Of a DNA stretch of 64,000 nucleotides, positions 23,636 through 30,386 are shown one piece after another. The stretch's first letter is position 1. Each line of letters opens with the position of its first letter. The position numbers were made by a program, and so were the translations under genes. Under the pieces are notes generated by a model. The model worked only from the letters and a program-made list of their open reading frames with translations. It searched no databases and was not told where the DNA came from. Source of the stretch: Actinomadura violacea (GTDB lineage: Bacteria > Actinomycetota > Actinomycetes > Streptosporangiales > Streptosporangiaceae); NCBI RefSeq assembly GCF_017573465.1, contig NZ_JAGEPF010000019.1:124001-188000 (forward strand), read 5' to 3'.

Positions 23636-24958
23636 TCAGGAGACGGTGACCGGGTGGCGGACGACGGCGCCGAACAGGTAGCCGAGCGTGTTGTAGGGGG
23701 CGGTGGACGGCTGGAACGCGCCGGTCTCGTCGGTGGCGCGGGCGAGCAGTTCGTGGCGTCCGGGGCCGTTGGGCCGCCACGGGAACTCCCAGCGGACCCA
23801 GCCGTGCGCGGGGGCGTGCCGGTCGCGCAGGCGGGCGGGCCGCCAGGTGCGGCCGCCGTCGGCGCTGACCTCGACCTTCCGGACGCGTCCGGTGCCGGAC
23901 CAGGACCGTCCGTGCAGGAGCCGGCGGCGGGCGGGCAGGGGCGCGTCCCATGGCAGCTCGAACGCCGACTTGACGTTCATGCGGGTGAGCGGCGCGCTGC
24001 CCTCGGGCGGGTAGCCGGGGCCGAAGAGCCGGTAATAGCGGGTGTTCCAGGGGGAGTAGAGCGGTTCGTCGGCGACCTGGACGTCGCCGAGCCACTTGAT
24101 GTTGGCGACGCCCACCCAGGACGGGACGACGAGCCGGACGGGGAAGCCGTGGTCGGGTGGCAGCGGCGCGCCGTTCATCTCGTAGGCGAGCAGGACGTCG
24201 TCGAGGGCCTTGGCGACGGGCAGGGGGCGCCTGACCCGGCCGAGGTTCTCGCCTTTGTCCACGAAGTCAGCGTCCAGTCCGCGCGGCAGGATGTCCACCG
24301 CCCTGGAGGTGAGACCCGCGCGTTCGAGGACGGCCGACAGCGGCACGCCGCGCCAGCGGGCGACGCCGACGCCGCCGAGTCCCCACGGGGTGCCGGAGAC
24401 CTGCTGGCCCTGCTGGGAGGTGTAGAAGCCGCGCGCGTTGCCGGTGCATTCGATGGCCGAGGTGATGGTCTCGGCGCGCATGCCGAGCAGGTCCTCGTAG
24501 CTGAACTCGATGGGGCGCGTCTCCGGCGGGGCGCCGTGCAGGCCGGTGCCCCAGAGCTTGAGGCGCCAGGTGCGGGCGTCGATGCGCGGCGTGGCGACGT
24601 GGTTGCGGACGAAGAACCGGTCGACGGGGGTGAGGTGGCCCTGCCCGCGCATGGCCTCCCAGCGCATCTCGGCGTTGGTGCCCTGCGGGACGAACAGTTC
24701 GGGCGGCAGCGGTTTGACGATCCCGGTGGCGGGGGCCGGGTCGGCGAAGGCCGGGCGCGGGACGGCGCCCGCCGTGCCGAGTGCGGCGCCGAGGCCCGCG
24801 CCGGCGGACAGGCGCAGCATGCCGCGCCGCGACAACGCCTGGACGGGCGGAGCCTGGGCGGGCGGAGCCTGGGTCGTGCGCACGCGTTCGTAGGTCGCCT
24901 CGTCGGTCGGGTCGCCGCCGGGGCCGGGCTGGGGACGGGGCGTGTCACCGGTTCGCAT
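23636..24958 (-). CDS. Tat-exported sulfite-oxidase-family molybdenum oxidoreductase
   Basis: The 440-residue protein carries a twin-arginine signal (SRRGMLRLSAGAGLGAALG, residues 43-61) after a proline-rich leader. The molybdopterin domain follows, with DRFFVRNH near 113-120 and the molybdenum-ligand cysteine 171 in SAIECTGNARGFY. The C-terminal dimerisation domain starts near 330 and contains RKVEVSADGGRTW. This is the sulfite oxidase/YedY superfamily layout without haem or cytochrome b5. The ATG at 24958 is preferred to an upstream TTG at 24994 because the TTG lies inside a good -35 box. It heads the operon with SBP56 and the small membrane protein. Confidence 0.85.
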   Translation of the reverse strand: MRTGDTPRPQPGPGGDPTDEATYERVRTTQAPPAQAPPVQALSRRGMLRLSAGAGLGAALGTAGAVPRPAFADPAPATGIVKPLPPELFVPQGTNAEMRWEAMRGQGHLTPVDRFFVRNHVATPRIDARTWRLKLWGTGLHGAPPETRPIEFSYEDLLGMRAETITSAIECTGNARGFYTSQQGQQVSGTPWGLGGVGVARWRGVPLSAVLERAGLTSRAVDILPRGLDADFVDKGENLGRVRRPLPVAKALDDVLLAYEMNGAPLPPDHGFPVRLVVPSWVGVANIKWLGDVQVADEPLYSPWNTRYYRLFGPGYPPEGSAPLTRMNVKSAFELPWDAPLPARRRLLHGRSWSGTGRVRKVEVSADGGRTWRPARLRDRHAPAHGWVRWEFPWRPNGPGRHELLARATDETGAFQPSTAPYNTLGYLFGAVVRHPVTVS

Positions 24959-24965
24959 GGGCTCG

Positions 24966-24998
24966 ATGCTGCTGATCGGCCGCCCGAAAGTCAACTTT
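24966..24998 (-). promoter_or_regulatory. Promoter and inverted repeat upstream of the molybdenum oxidoreductase
   Basis: Read on the minus strand, TTGACT (24989-24994) is followed 17 bases later by CAGCAT (24966-24971), and 7 bases later by the ATG at 24958. The -35 is excellent and the -10 weak. The -35 is the centre of the inverted repeat AAAGT-CA-ACTTT (24987-24998), which could be an operator. A second imperfect palindrome, TTACCATGGAAA, lies at 25009-25020. Confidence 0.45.
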
Positions 24999-25072
24999 CC
25001 CTACAGCTTTACCATGGAAACAGTGCCGGAAACCCGGGATGCGGACGTCTGGGAGACGGGCGCCCGGCTGGG

Positions 25073-25078
25073 TAGCCT
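25073..25078 (+). promoter_or_regulatory. -10 element (TAGCCT) for leaderless transcript
   Basis: TAGCCT ends 7 bases before the ATG at 25086, with no Shine-Dalgarno sequence between. This would be the promoter of the four-gene molybdenum-hydroxylase maturation operon. Confidence 0.5.
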
Positions 25079-25085
25079 GGCAATC

Positions 25086-25988
25086 ATGGCGGAGACGGCG
25101 CCGACGGCAGCGGACGAGGTCGCCTCGCCCGCGGACCTGGCGGCCCTGCTGGACCGGCACGCCTACCTCTGCGACGAGGGCCTCGCCACCGCGTGCTTCC
25201 TCGCGCTGCGGATGGGCCGCCCGCTGTTCCTGGAGGGCGAGGCCGGAGTCGGCAAGACCGAGCTGGCCAAGACCCTGGCGACCGCGCTCGGCGCGCCGCT
25301 GATCCGGCTCCAGTGCTACGAGGGGCTGGACGCCTCGCAGGCCCTCTACGACTGGGACTTCCCGCGCCAGCTGCTGCACCTGCGCGCCGCCGAGGCCGCC
25401 GGCGCCCGCGACGTCGCGCGGCTGGAGGGCGAGCTGTACGACCGGCGGTTCCTGCTGGCCCGCCCCCTGCTGCGGGCGCTGGAGACCTCCCCGAGCGTGC
25501 TGCTGGTCGACGAGCTGGACCGCGCCGACGACGAGTTCGAGGCGTTCCTGCTCGAGGTGCTCAGCGACTTCACCATCACCGTGCCCGAGCTCGGCACGAT
25601 CCGGGCCGAGCGCCCGCCCGTCGTCGTCGTCACCTCCAACCGGACCCGCGAGGTGCACGACGCGCTGAAGCGGCGCTGCCTGTACCACTGGCTGGAGCAC
25701 CCGTCGTTCGACCGCGAGGTCGCGATCATCCGGCGGCGGCTGCCCGGCGCGGCCGAGCGGCTGGCCGGGCAGGTCGCGGGCGCGGCGCAGCGGCTGCGCG
25801 CCCGGGACCTGCTGAAGCCGCCCGGCGTCGCCGAGTCCCTCGACTGGACCGAGGCGCTGGTCGCGCTCGGCGTCCGCGAGCTGGACCCGGGCACCGCCGC
25901 GGTGACGCTCGGCGCCGTGCTCAAGTACCGCGAGGACCAGCAGCGCGTCCTCGCCGGCGGCCTCGACGCCCTGCTCGACGGGGGGTGA
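25086..25988 (+). CDS. MoxR-type AAA+ ATPase (CoxD-like)
   Basis: The 300-residue ATPase has Walker A GEAGVGKTEL near residue 50, Walker B LLVDELDRAD near 140, and the sensor region VVVTSNRTREVHDALKRRC near 180. MoxR/CoxD proteins act as chaperones with VWA partners. In carbon monoxide dehydrogenase CoxD is needed for inserting sulfur and copper into the molybdenum centre. It is the first gene of a run coxD-coxE-xdhC-mocA that serves maturation of molybdenum hydroxylases. The likely client is the CoxM/S/L-type enzyme encoded 17 kb downstream. Confidence 0.88.
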   Translation: MAETAPTAADEVASPADLAALLDRHAYLCDEGLATACFLALRMGRPLFLEGEAGVGKTELAKTLATALGAPLIRLQCYEGLDASQALYDWDFPRQLLHLRAAEAAGARDVARLEGELYDRRFLLARPLLRALETSPSVLLVDELDRADDEFEAFLLEVLSDFTITVPELGTIRAERPPVVVVTSNRTREVHDALKRRCLYHWLEHPSFDREVAIIRRRLPGAAERLAGQVAGAAQRLRARDLLKPPGVAESLDWTEALVALGVRELDPGTAAVTLGAVLKYREDQQRVLAGGLDALLDGG

Positions 25989-25995
25989 GCGGGCG

Positions 25996-27123
25996 GTGCG
26001 CGACGTCATCGAGACGATGGTCGGGTTCGCCAGGACGCTGCGCGCCGCCGGCGGCACCGCCGACCCCGAGCGCGTCCAGGCCATGCTCGGCGCGCTCGAC
26101 CACCTCGACGTCCTCGACCCCGCGGAGGTGTACTGGGCGGGCCGGCTGACGCTGTGCGCCGACCCCGACGACCTCGCCCGCTACGACCGCTGCTTCGCCG
26201 CGTACTTCTCCGGCGCGACGGCCCGCCAGGCGCGCCGCCCGCAGCCCGTGGTGGTGCGCCGCACGACGGTCGCCGAACCGGCGGGCGGCGCCGGCGGCGA
26301 GGACGAGGGCGAGCTGAAGGCGGCGACCGCCAGCGCGATCGAGGTGCTGCGCGACCGGGACGTCGCGCGCCTCACCGCCGCCGAGCGCGCCGAGGTCGCG
26401 CGGCTGATCGCGGTGCTGGACGCGGGCGCCGAGCGCCGCCGGTCGCGCCGGTTCGCGCCCGCGCCGTCGGGCCGCCTCGACCCGGCCCGGACCGTCCGGG
26501 AGACGCTGCGGCGCGGCGGCGAGACGTCGCTGCTGCGGCACCGCGCGCACCGCACCCGGCCGCGCCGCGTCGTGCTGCTCGTCGACGTCAGCGGGTCGAT
26601 GAGCCCGTACGCGGACGCGCTGCTGCGGTTCGCGCACGCCGCGGCCCGCTCCGGCGGCCGGGACGTGGAGGTGTTCAGCGCCGGGACGCGGCTGACCCGG
26701 CTCACCCGCGAGCTGCGGCACCGGGACGCGGACGCGGCGATGGCGGCGGCGTCCGCCGCGATCCCGGACTGGTCCGGCGGCACCCGGCTCGGCGAGGAGC
26801 TGAAGGAGTTCCTCGACCGGTTCGGGCAGCGGGGCCTCGCGCGCGGCGCGGTCGTCGTGGTGGCCTCCGACGGCTGGGAGCGCGGCGACGCGGCGCTGCT
26901 CGGCGAGCAGATGGCCCGGCTGCGGCGGCTCGCGCACCGGGTGGTCTGGGCGAACCCGCACAAGGCGCGTCCGGGGTACGAGCCGCTCACCGCGGGGATG
27001 GCGGCGGCGCTCCCGCACATCGACGACTTCACCTCCGGCCACAGCCTCGCGGCCCTGGAGGGGCTGGCGCGGCTGATCGCCGACACCGGAAAGGGGCGGG
27101 CGCATGCGCGACGTGCTGGATGA
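25996..27123 (+). CDS. VWA-domain protein, CoxE-like
   Basis: The 375-residue protein has a helical N-terminal half and a C-terminal von Willebrand factor A domain with an intact metal-ion-dependent adhesion site: DVSGSMSPY around residue 197, a threonine in SGGTRLGEEL near 258, and ASDGWERGD near 290. This matches CoxE, the usual partner of the MoxR/CoxD ATPase. A basic linker (RRRSRRF) precedes the VWA domain. The GTG start is 7 bases after coxD. Its last 20 bases overlap the start of the XdhC gene in another frame. Confidence 0.86.
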   Translation: MRDVIETMVGFARTLRAAGGTADPERVQAMLGALDHLDVLDPAEVYWAGRLTLCADPDDLARYDRCFAAYFSGATARQARRPQPVVVRRTTVAEPAGGAGGEDEGELKAATASAIEVLRDRDVARLTAAERAEVARLIAVLDAGAERRRSRRFAPAPSGRLDPARTVRETLRRGGETSLLRHRAHRTRPRRVVLLVDVSGSMSPYADALLRFAHAAARSGGRDVEVFSAGTRLTRLTRELRHRDADAAMAAASAAIPDWSGGTRLGEELKEFLDRFGQRGLARGAVVVVASDGWERGDAALLGEQMARLRRLAHRVVWANPHKARPGYEPLTAGMAAALPHIDDFTSGHSLAALEGLARLIADTGKGRAHARRAG

Positions 27124-28225
27124 CATCGCCGGCTGGTACGCGGCGGGGGAGACGTTCGGGCTGGCGACGGTGGTGAACACCTTCCGCAGCGCGCCGCGCC
27201 CGGCGGGCGCCGCGATGGCGGTGTCGGCGGACGGCGAGGTCGCCGGCAGCGTGTCGGGCGGCTGCGTCGAGGGCGCGGTGTACGAGCTGGCGCAGTCGGT
27301 GCTGGCGAGCGGGGAGCCGGTCGTGCAGCGGTACGGGGTGAGCGACGACGACGCGTTCGCGGTCGGGCTGACCTGCGGCGGGATCCTGGACGTGCTGGTC
27401 GAGCCGGTCGGCCCCGCGACGTTCCCGCAGTTCGCGGACGTCGCGGCGGCGATCCGGGCGCGCGAGCCGGTGGCGGTCGCGACGGTCGTCGCCGGGCCGG
27501 GGCGGATCGGCGCGCGCCGCGTCGTCTGGCGGGACCGGGCGGCGGGCTCGCTCGCGCCGGGCGAGCCGCACGCGGCGCGGCTGGACGCGGCGGTCGACGA
27601 CGACGCGCGCGGCATGCTCGCGCAGGGCCTCACCGGGCAGCGGCACTACGGCCGCGAGGGGGAGCGGCGGCTCGACGACCTGGCGGTGTTCGTGCACTCG
27701 TTCGCGCCGCCGCCGCGGCTGCTGGTGTTCGGCGCGATCGACTTCGCGGCGGCGGTGGCGCGGGTCGGCAAGTTCCTCGGCTACCACGTGACGGTCTGCG
27801 ACGCCCGCCCGGTGTTCGCGACGCCGAAGCGGTTCCCCGACGCCGACGAGGTCGTGGTGAAGTGGCCGCACAAGTACCTGGAGGAGTCCGGCGCCGCGAT
27901 CGACGAGCGGACCGCGATCACCGTCCTCACCCACGACCCGAAGTTCGACGTGCCGCTGCTGGAGGTGGCGCTGCGGACGCGCGCCGGGTACGTCGGCGCG
28001 ATGGGGTCGCGCCGCACCCATGACGACCGGCTCGACCGGCTGCGCGAGGCGGGCCTCACCGACGCCGAGCTGGCGCGGCTGCGCTCGCCGATCGGGCTGG
28101 ACCTCGGCGCGCGGACGCCGGAGGAGACGGCGGTGTCGATCGCGGCGGAGCTGGTCCAGCTGCGCTGGGGCGGGTCCGGGCGGCCGCTGACCGACACCCG
28201 CGGCAGGATCCACGCCGCCGGCTGA
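27104..28225 (+). CDS. XdhC/CoxI-family molybdenum cofactor maturation protein
   Basis: The 373-residue protein has the N-terminal XdhC domain (LATVVNTFRSAPRPAGA, then SVSGGCVEGAVYE with the conserved GGCVE) and a C-terminal Rossmann domain (RLLVFGAIDFAAAVARVGKF near 210, YVGAMGSRRTHDDR near 298). XdhC binds molybdenum cofactor, promotes its sulfuration and delivers it to xanthine dehydrogenase or related hydroxylases. The conserved glycine-rich start of the Rossmann domain reads FGAIDFA instead of GAGH.A. The ATG lies inside the end of the VWA gene, so translation is coupled. Confidence 0.9.
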   Translation: MRDVLDDIAGWYAAGETFGLATVVNTFRSAPRPAGAAMAVSADGEVAGSVSGGCVEGAVYELAQSVLASGEPVVQRYGVSDDDAFAVGLTCGGILDVLVEPVGPATFPQFADVAAAIRAREPVAVATVVAGPGRIGARRVVWRDRAAGSLAPGEPHAARLDAAVDDDARGMLAQGLTGQRHYGREGERRLDDLAVFVHSFAPPPRLLVFGAIDFAAAVARVGKFLGYHVTVCDARPVFATPKRFPDADEVVVKWPHKYLEESGAAIDERTAITVLTHDPKFDVPLLEVALRTRAGYVGAMGSRRTHDDRLDRLREAGLTDAELARLRSPIGLDLGARTPEETAVSIAAELVQLRWGGSGRPLTDTRGRIHAAG

Positions 28226-28234
28226 CCCGCGGGC

Positions 28235-28240
28235 TACCCT
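28235..28240 (+). promoter_or_regulatory. -10 element (TACCCT) for leaderless transcript
   Basis: TACCCT ends 6 bases before the ATG at 28247, and no Shine-Dalgarno sequence intervenes. The MocA-like gene could therefore be transcribed on its own as well as from the upstream operon. Confidence 0.45.
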
Positions 28241-28246
28241 CGGCGG

Positions 28247-28915
28247 ATGACCGCGAACGAGGTGGGTCGTCCGGAGGAGCCGAACCGGCCGGGGGAGCCG
28301 GAGGAGCCGGGCGGGGCGACGGAGCTGAGCCGGCACGGGGCCGCGCCGCCGGCCGGCCTGCTGCTCGCCGCGGGGGAGGGCAGCCGGCTCGGCCGCCCGA
28401 AGGCGCTGGTGGAGCTGGACGGCGAGCGCCTCGTCGACCGGGGCGTGCGGGCGCTGCACGACGGCGGCTGCGCCCCGGTGCTGGTGGTCGCGGGCGCCGC
28501 GCAGGTCGAGGTGATCGGCGCGGTCGTGGTGCCGAACCCGGACTGGCGGGACGGGATGGGCTCGTCGCTGCGCGCCGGGCTCGCCGCGCTGCCGCCCGGC
28601 TGCCCCGCCGTGGTCGTCGCGCTCGTCGACCAGCCGCGGGTCACCGCCGCCGCGATCGGCCGGCTCGTCGCGGCCTACGACGCGGGCGCGGAGATCGCCG
28701 CCGCGGCGTACGGCGGCGCGCCCCGCAACCCCGTGCTGCTGCGCGCCGAGCACTTCGCCGCGGTCGCGGAGGCGGCCGTCGGCGACATGGGCGCCCGCGG
28801 TTTCCTGCGGGCCCACCCCGAGCTGGTGACGCGCGTCCCGTGCGACGACGTGGCGTCCCCGGACGACATCGACACCCCCGAGGACCTCGCCGCGTTCACC
28901 GGCCCGGATCGTTGA
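28247..28915 (+). CDS. MobA-like nucleotidyltransferase (MocA type)
   Basis: The 222-residue protein is a molybdenum cofactor nucleotidyltransferase, most like MocA, which makes the cytosine dinucleotide form used by CoxL-type hydroxylases. After a proline/glutamate-rich leader of about 35 residues comes the NTP-binding loop LLLAAGEGSRLGRPKAL. Further on are PDWRDGMGSSLRAGL near 105, ALVDQPRVT near 128 and GGAPRNPVLL near 162, ending with the DDIDTPEDL motif. The dinucleotide specificity cannot be proved by eye. It completes the maturation set coxD-coxE-xdhC-mocA. Confidence 0.85.
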   Translation: MTANEVGRPEEPNRPGEPEEPGGATELSRHGAAPPAGLLLAAGEGSRLGRPKALVELDGERLVDRGVRALHDGGCAPVLVVAGAAQVEVIGAVVVPNPDWRDGMGSSLRAGLAALPPGCPAVVVALVDQPRVTAAAIGRLVAAYDAGAEIAAAAYGGAPRNPVLLRAEHFAAVAEAAVGDMGARGFLRAHPELVTRVPCDDVASPDDIDTPEDLAAFTGPDR

Positions 28916-28934
28916 CCCGCGGCGTGTCGTGCGG

Positions 28935-29405
28935 TCAGCGGGAGCGGGCCTCGGTGACGGCGCGCTCGTAGGCGAGCAGGGTGTCGACGAAGAGCCTGCG
29001 CTGCGCGGGGGTCAGCGGTTCGAGGGCGGTGCGCCAGGCGCCCGCGCCCTGGCCGAGCCACCCGTTGATCGCGGGCAGGTGCTCGGCGGCGACGCTGACG
29101 ATGGTGCGGCGCCGGTCGCCGGGGTCCTCGCGGCGCTCCAGGATGCCCTGCCGGCTGAGGTCGCCGACCATCAGGCTGACGGTGGCGGGCGCGACCTCCA
29201 GCCGCGCGGCCAGCGCGTTGACGCTCATCGGGCCGTCGAACAGCAGGTAGGCCAGCAGCGACAGGTGGCGCGGCGCGAGGTCGAACCCCGCCAGCTCGTC
29301 CGGCACCCGGATCCGCTTGGCCGCCGACACCAGCCGCGGCATCAGCAGCAGCATCGTCCGGACGCCGTCGTCGACGCCGGGTCCCGCGCTCTCTTCGGTT
29401 GACAT
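28935..29405 (-). CDS. MarR-family transcriptional regulator
   Basis: The 156-residue protein has the winged helix-turn-helix of the MarR family: LLFDGPMSVNALAARLEVAP, then TVSLMVGDLSRQGILERRED and the wing DPGDRRRTIVSV. The flanking helices form the dimer interface. ATG at 29405 is chosen over a possible TTG at 29453 because GAGG lies just upstream and the TTG falls within the operator. It is divergent from the reductase-hemerythrin fusion and probably represses both genes through the palindrome in the 89-base space between them. Confidence 0.88.
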   Translation of the reverse strand: MSTEESAGPGVDDGVRTMLLLMPRLVSAAKRIRVPDELAGFDLAPRHLSLLAYLLFDGPMSVNALAARLEVAPATVSLMVGDLSRQGILERREDPGDRRRTIVSVAAEHLPAINGWLGQGAGAWRTALEPLTPAQRRLFVDTLLAYERAVTEARSR

Positions 29406-29440
29406 GCCTCTGCGTCCAAAATAGCTTTGCTCTTCAAAAG

Positions 29441-29461
29441 ACTTTGCTTGCAAAGCAAAGT
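29441..29461. promoter_or_regulatory. MarR operator palindrome
   Basis: ACTTTGCTT (29441-29449) and AAGCAAAGT (29453-29461) form a perfect 9-bp inverted repeat around a 3-base centre, the size of a MarR-family operator. A weaker related palindrome, CTTTGCTCTTCAAAAG, lies next to it at 29424-29439. Both sit in the divergent intergenic region, whose low GC content also suits a promoter. Confidence 0.75.
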
Positions 29462-29494
29462 CTCGTCCGTGCCCCCAGGATAGGAGACCGGCCC

Positions 29495-30373
29495 ATGAGC
29501 GAGTGGAACGACGCGATCATCGAGGAGTTCCGGGCGAACGGCGGCGTGGTCGGCGGCCCGTTCGAGGGCGCCGACCTGCTGCTGATGACCAGCACCGGCG
29601 CCCGGACCGGCAGGCGGCACACCACGCCGCTCGGGTACATGCGCGACGGCGACCGGCTGCTGGTGTTCGGCTCCAACGCCGGCGCCGACCGGCATCCCGC
29701 CTGGTACCACAACGTCCGCGCCGACCCGCGCGTCACCGTCGAGGCCGGGACGGAGACGTTCGAGGGCGTGGCGCTCCCCGTCGAGGGGGAGGAGCGCGAC
29801 CGCCTCTACGCGCTGCGGGCCGAACTCGTCCCCGTCTTCGGCGAGTACCAGCGCAAGACGTCGCGCGTCATCCCGGTCGTCGCCCTGCACCGCGCCCACC
29901 TGGACGGACGTGCGTGGGCGCTCGGTGACGAGCTCGTGCAGATCCACAACGACCTGCGCGCGCAACTCGCCGGGCTCCGCGAGGCCGTCCTCGCCGTCCT
30001 CGACGGACGTCCCGCTCCGCTGTCCGACCTGCGGGGACAGCTGCGCGAGCACTGCGTCTCGGTGTGCGACGTGCTCGGCGAGCACCACGACAACGAGGAG
30101 GGGCGCGCGTTCCCGCGCCTGGAGGAGCAGTTCCCCGGCCTCGCTCCGGTCGTCGAGCGGCTGCGCCGCGAGCACGCCGAGGTGACCGCCGCCCGCAAGG
30201 AACTCCAGGCGATGGTGGACGACCTCGGCTCCGCCGACCCCGGCCGTGTGCGCGCGGAACTCGACCGCATCACCGCCGAGCTGGACGCGCACTTCGCCTA
30301 CGAGGAGGAGCAGCTCGGCGCCGTCCTCAACGCCATCGGCCCGGTCTGGCGCACGGGCCCCGGGCGCGGTTAG
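29495..30373 (+). CDS. Deazaflavin (F420)-dependent nitroreductase-type domain fused to hemerythrin-like domain
   Basis: The 292-residue protein has two domains. Residues about 5-130 match the DDN/nitroreductase family of split-barrel F420- or quinone-linked reductases: LLMTSTGARTGRRHTTPLGY, DRLLVFGSNAGADRHPAWYH and then ADPRVTVEAGTETF. Residues about 148-285 form a four-helix bundle with hemerythrin-type iron ligands: VQIHNDL, LREHCVSV, GEHHDNEEGRAF, RREHAEV and DAHFAYEEEQL. The fusion suggests a redox enzyme with an oxygen- or nitric-oxide-sensing di-iron site, which is an inference. AGGAG precedes the ATG. The divergent MarR gene is the likely regulator. Confidence 0.8.
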   Translation: MSEWNDAIIEEFRANGGVVGGPFEGADLLLMTSTGARTGRRHTTPLGYMRDGDRLLVFGSNAGADRHPAWYHNVRADPRVTVEAGTETFEGVALPVEGEERDRLYALRAELVPVFGEYQRKTSRVIPVVALHRAHLDGRAWALGDELVQIHNDLRAQLAGLREAVLAVLDGRPAPLSDLRGQLREHCVSVCDVLGEHHDNEEGRAFPRLEEQFPGLAPVVERLRREHAEVTAARKELQAMVDDLGSADPGRVRAELDRITAELDAHFAYEEEQLGAVLNAIGPVWRTGPGRG

Positions 30374-30386
30374 GAGCCGGGCGCGG

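Noticed and set aside
24959..24994. TTG start at 24994 for the molybdenum oxidoreductase
   Set aside because: The TTG lies in the best -35 box of the region, and the added residues are not typical of a Tat signal; ATG at 24958 fits better.
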